Of a stretch of 64,000 bases of DNA, positions 60,891 to 64,000 are shown piece by piece. The DNA is from Himantopus leucocephalus (Eukaryota; Chordata; Aves; Charadriiformes; Recurvirostridae), in assembly GCA_003993805.1 (NCBI GenBank), contig RSEF01000001.1, forward strand, positions 153,606,962 to 153,670,961, written 5' to 3'. Position 1 is the stretch's first letter. Every line of letters starts with the position of its first letter. The notes beneath the pieces are model-generated. The model saw nothing but the letters and a program-made list of their open reading frames with translations, was not told the origin of the DNA and searched no databases. A program made the translations under genes and the position numbers.

Positions 60891-63800
60891 GTGGCAATAG
60901 TCCCATGGAACTCAATGGCCCTAATTGCATGAATGAGAGTTCACTAACTTAATTCAGAAGTTTCAAAAGTCCTGTTCAGGACAGAGGTGTGCTGGTGGCC
61001 ACTCATCTCTGCCCATCCTGAAGATGGTTAACACTTCCAGCCAGCTGCCTGCTCTCCCTCATTCACTGTAAGCAAGGTCAGACTGACTAGCTTTAATCAT
61101 ATAACTGCCTGTTCNTGTAAGCCAGGTCAGACTGACTAGCTTAAATCATATAACTGCCTGTTTAAGCAAACCCAACCTGCAGCAAAACAGGGATGTTCAC
61201 ATGAATTCTCCTTGGCAGAAGTCAGGAGCTGTCCTACTGAAAAGCAGTTACAAGGGCTAACAGATAGTATCACCCAGCATTGCTGGACCCAAAAGAGGAT
61301 GCTTGCCCAAATGAAAACATAAGGACAGAAGGAAACACCTGGGTCATCGAGACTGTCCCCTGAGATCTTGGGCAGTGCATTGTATAATCTCTTGCATATA
61401 TGTATTGAGCTCCCCCTACTCCCAACAGAAGGCTGTTCCTGAAATTGAATGTTTCATGATGATGTGTGTAAGTGCTGAACAATCAGATACTAAAAATGTT
61501 CATTTAAAAGTCTGTATTAAATGATGATGATGAAGAGGTCAAGTAAGATTTGTTGTTGTGATTTTTAAGCTGTCATTCAGATGGTTTCTAATTTAGGACA
61601 GAAGTGATCAAATCGGAAATCATCCATAAATTTAACTCTCACTATGACACAAAAATTTAACAGGGGATTGCTGAGAACCCTCAAAGATCAAAGAGGTAGA
61701 GATAACACCACAAAAACAATCTGTAATTTTGTAATCATATATCCTTAAGGAGCCATATATCACCACAGAAAAAAAGACATTGCTCACTAAAATGGGCAAA
61801 TTAATCAGACAGCATTAATTCTAGTACTGTAGCTGCTAATGTAGTTTAATCTCTAGAGCTATACTTCTGGTTATGGGGCACAGTATTTCCCCCTTTTTTT
61901 TAGAGACCAATTTGCTAGTACTGGATTAAATGAAGACTACATATTAAACCATAAACAAGGTGGACCAGGTCCCCACGAGGGTCAGTGAGGTCTGATAAAA
62001 TTTCTTCTACCAGCAGAGGAAGTGGAGCTAGCTTAATTGTCTTCCAAAGCTTAAAAATACAAAGTAACATTTTCCAAGCAGTGCCAAATAACCTTGGAGC
62101 TTAAAATCTGATGAAAGACAACTAGAATTCATGTGCCTGTCTTTTTTGGAGGAAGGGAAAGAAAAAGTGTAGGAATTAATACCAACATTTACATCAGAAA
62201 TCTAAATATTTTAAAAAATGCTATTCCATTGTGAATGAGATTCCATACCTTGAATATCAGAAAAAAAAAATCAAAAAATTGTGTCAAAATGACTCAACAA
62301 TGCAAGAAGTGTTTGTGCAGTCCATCCTCTGAGTCTCATGTCATACACCGAACATGAGACCCATTGTATCCATCTATCATTCTCATAAACTAAGAACTGA
62401 GAGTTCATCTGCAAAAGGAGTTGCAATTTCAGTCTGGATCCCAAGGTTCAAATGTGTAAAAAAAAGAAGTAGCCAGATTTACTGGCAGACTTACTACAGT
62501 CTTATGAATTATGTTGGCTAAATGATGGCTGTAAGGAATCATGTATTACTTTTATCCATCTATTCATCTGCTCTGTATATAAATAAAGCAGGTAGTCTCT
62601 TTAAATAGATCTTTGTAGTCTAGTGCTTACCAGAGCCTCTCAAATAATCAATGAAAAAAGGTAAGTGTGAAAATAACACTGTCTTTACTTACATGATGCC
62701 CTAATAAAATTATAAAACACTGTAAAAATCCACAAAGTATCACGAAAACATTTGTTCTCAGTTCTTTGAAACTGATGGGATGTTTAGCCACTATTTTCAG
62801 TGACAGCAAGCCAGGACATTTTCTTATAGCGAGTCTGATCCTTATAATTAATTACTGGGTTTTTTTATTCCTACCTTGATCTAACTGTACTATTTCAAGC
62901 AGATGGATTTTTTGTGGCTTCATTAATAAAATATAGAAACACAGATGATACAGGATTCACCTCATCTTAGATGCATCAATTTAGACATCTAAAATTTAGA
63001 TGAATACTACATACTAGTTATCCAGGTTCCAGCTATAGTGAATGGAAAAAGCAGATCTTCCAAACATGGTGCTTGCCACCTATTTCAGAAAGGATTCAGA
63101 AAGTTCCTGCATCCAGGTGCCTCCTTCAGATCTCATGTCCTAATGCAGCTATGCATGCAGGTAAGGCAAGTGTTACCTCCTCAGAAAGTCATGTTGGGCT
63201 GGTATAAGATGTCTTGCCTTGGGAACAAGCAGCAGATGAGTGAGAAGGGAATGATGGAGCACTGACCCCTACAAGGTGCTGCTCAGGGGAGCAAGCTGGT
63301 CAGCACACAGCAGAGAGGGAGACTGAGCTGAGAGTGAAGAGCCACATCTCCATGCTCCAGGTGCTCGCAGGGTGCTCCTGGAGCTTTACCTGAATGAGGA
63401 GTTGGTCTGCAAAAATAGTAGCTGTATAACTTCAGGCTATAGACACATTTAAGTGTCCGCCTATAGTTCATTGTATGCGAGCTCCTTTTATGGAACAAAT
63501 GGATGTTTAGGCCTAGATTTATTTGCCTAATCCTATGTATGTAACTAGTGCCAGCTGAGCTCTCCTGAAGCATCAAGACAGATATAAGACAGGAACATGT
63601 GATAGTTATACCCTTCTGGACCAGGAGGTAGAGGTAAGGCAGGGTAAGCTAGGACATCCCGTCTGCCACTGGATGTTTGTTTGTGGGCAGCTGAACCAAA
63701 CGCTAGAGCTTCATTAGTTAAAATAGGCATTTAGGCACCTGCCTCCCATGCAGACACCAGTGTGTGAGGACACATCTTCATCTGTGCTCTGAATTTCACT

Positions 63801-64000
63801 CTAAGTGCCCCAGGTCCATCAGCCCTGTGTAGATATCTTGTGTAATCTCAGGCACCTCAAATAGCCCTGGACACCCGTGTGTGGACAACTGACCAGAGCC
63901 TTCTGTGTCTGGTTGCAGAGATCCTCTCCCAGGTGTATTGGTAAGATGTGAGGCACACCTCTGAAGAGGTTATAAGCAGCACTGACTACACTGACATAAT
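60891..64000. other. Non-coding unique sequence, no gene seen
   Basis: Unique DNA with the N-flanking duplication at 61067-61163. The last ~600 bases contain recurring TTAGGCACCT / AGGCACCT / TTTAGGCCT words (63440-63870) that resemble a diffuse old sauropsid repeat, but the match is too weak to name. No gene is supported. Confidence 0.5.
61067..61163. repeat. 48-bp direct repeat flanking a single N
   Basis: Copy 1 (61067-61114) and copy 2 (61116-61163) are separated by one N at 61115. They differ at about three bases (AAGCAAGG/AAGCCAGG, CTTTAATC/CTTAAATC, GTTC/GTTT). The N placement suggests an unmerged contig overlap. The mismatches could be read-end errors, allelic differences or a genuine old duplication. 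Confidence 0.85.

Noticed and set aside
1..64000. CRISPR array, operon, prophage or other prokaryotic system
   Set aside because: No regularly spaced repeats, no ribosome-binding-site-led gene clusters, and the repeat content is avian.

Overview
The window looks like intergenic DNA from a bird (Neognathae-like). The evidence is the repeat content. There are several CR1 non-LTR retrotransposon fragments of different ages and both orientations. There is one nearly complete solo LTR and one 5' LTR fragment of the kind scattered through bird genomes. No SINEs or L1-type elements were seen. The sequence is AT-rich. It carries a 100-N scaffold gap and five isolated single Ns, which fits a gap-filled short-read assembly. 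The exact species and chromosomal locus cannot be read from the sequence.

I find no protein-coding gene, exon or RNA gene that I can support. Every open frame is short, low-complexity or lies in a repeat, and none matches a family I recognise. No tRNA, rRNA, snRNA or CRISPR structure is visible. The window is best read as a gene desert or a very large intron.

Layout: 1-7.2 kb is unique DNA with a long purine microsatellite (197-352). 7.2-11.1 kb is a retrotransposon-derived patch: an old antisense CR1 (7194-8430), a 51-bp exact tandem duplication (8566-8667) and an old sense CR1 reverse-transcriptase remnant (10240-11060). 11-27.6 kb is unique DNA with a homeodomain/POU-site-rich block at 17215-17520, a probable assembly duplication around an N at 20033 and a CR1 tail at 23797-23900. 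An LTR fragment lies at 27652-27815. A block rich in transcription-factor-like motifs (30240-31620) follows. Two CR1 tail fragments lie near 39.2-39.7 kb, a G-run/(TGG)n tract at 42.75 kb and a solo LTR at 44173-44708. An 18-bp perfect palindrome is at 50993 and the scaffold gap at 51918-52017. A block with four TGTCA/TGACA cores lies at 55380-55650, then a younger, internally deleted CR1 at 60536-60890 and a second duplication flanking an N at 61115.

I see no novel multi-gene system. The biologically most interesting candidates are three possible long-range enhancers (17215-17520, 30240-31620, 55380-55650). They are inferred only from motif density and their unique, non-repetitive look, and need a multi-species alignment. 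The best-supported technical observation is that two of the five single Ns sit exactly between near-identical direct repeats. This points to unmerged contig overlaps rather than real duplications.
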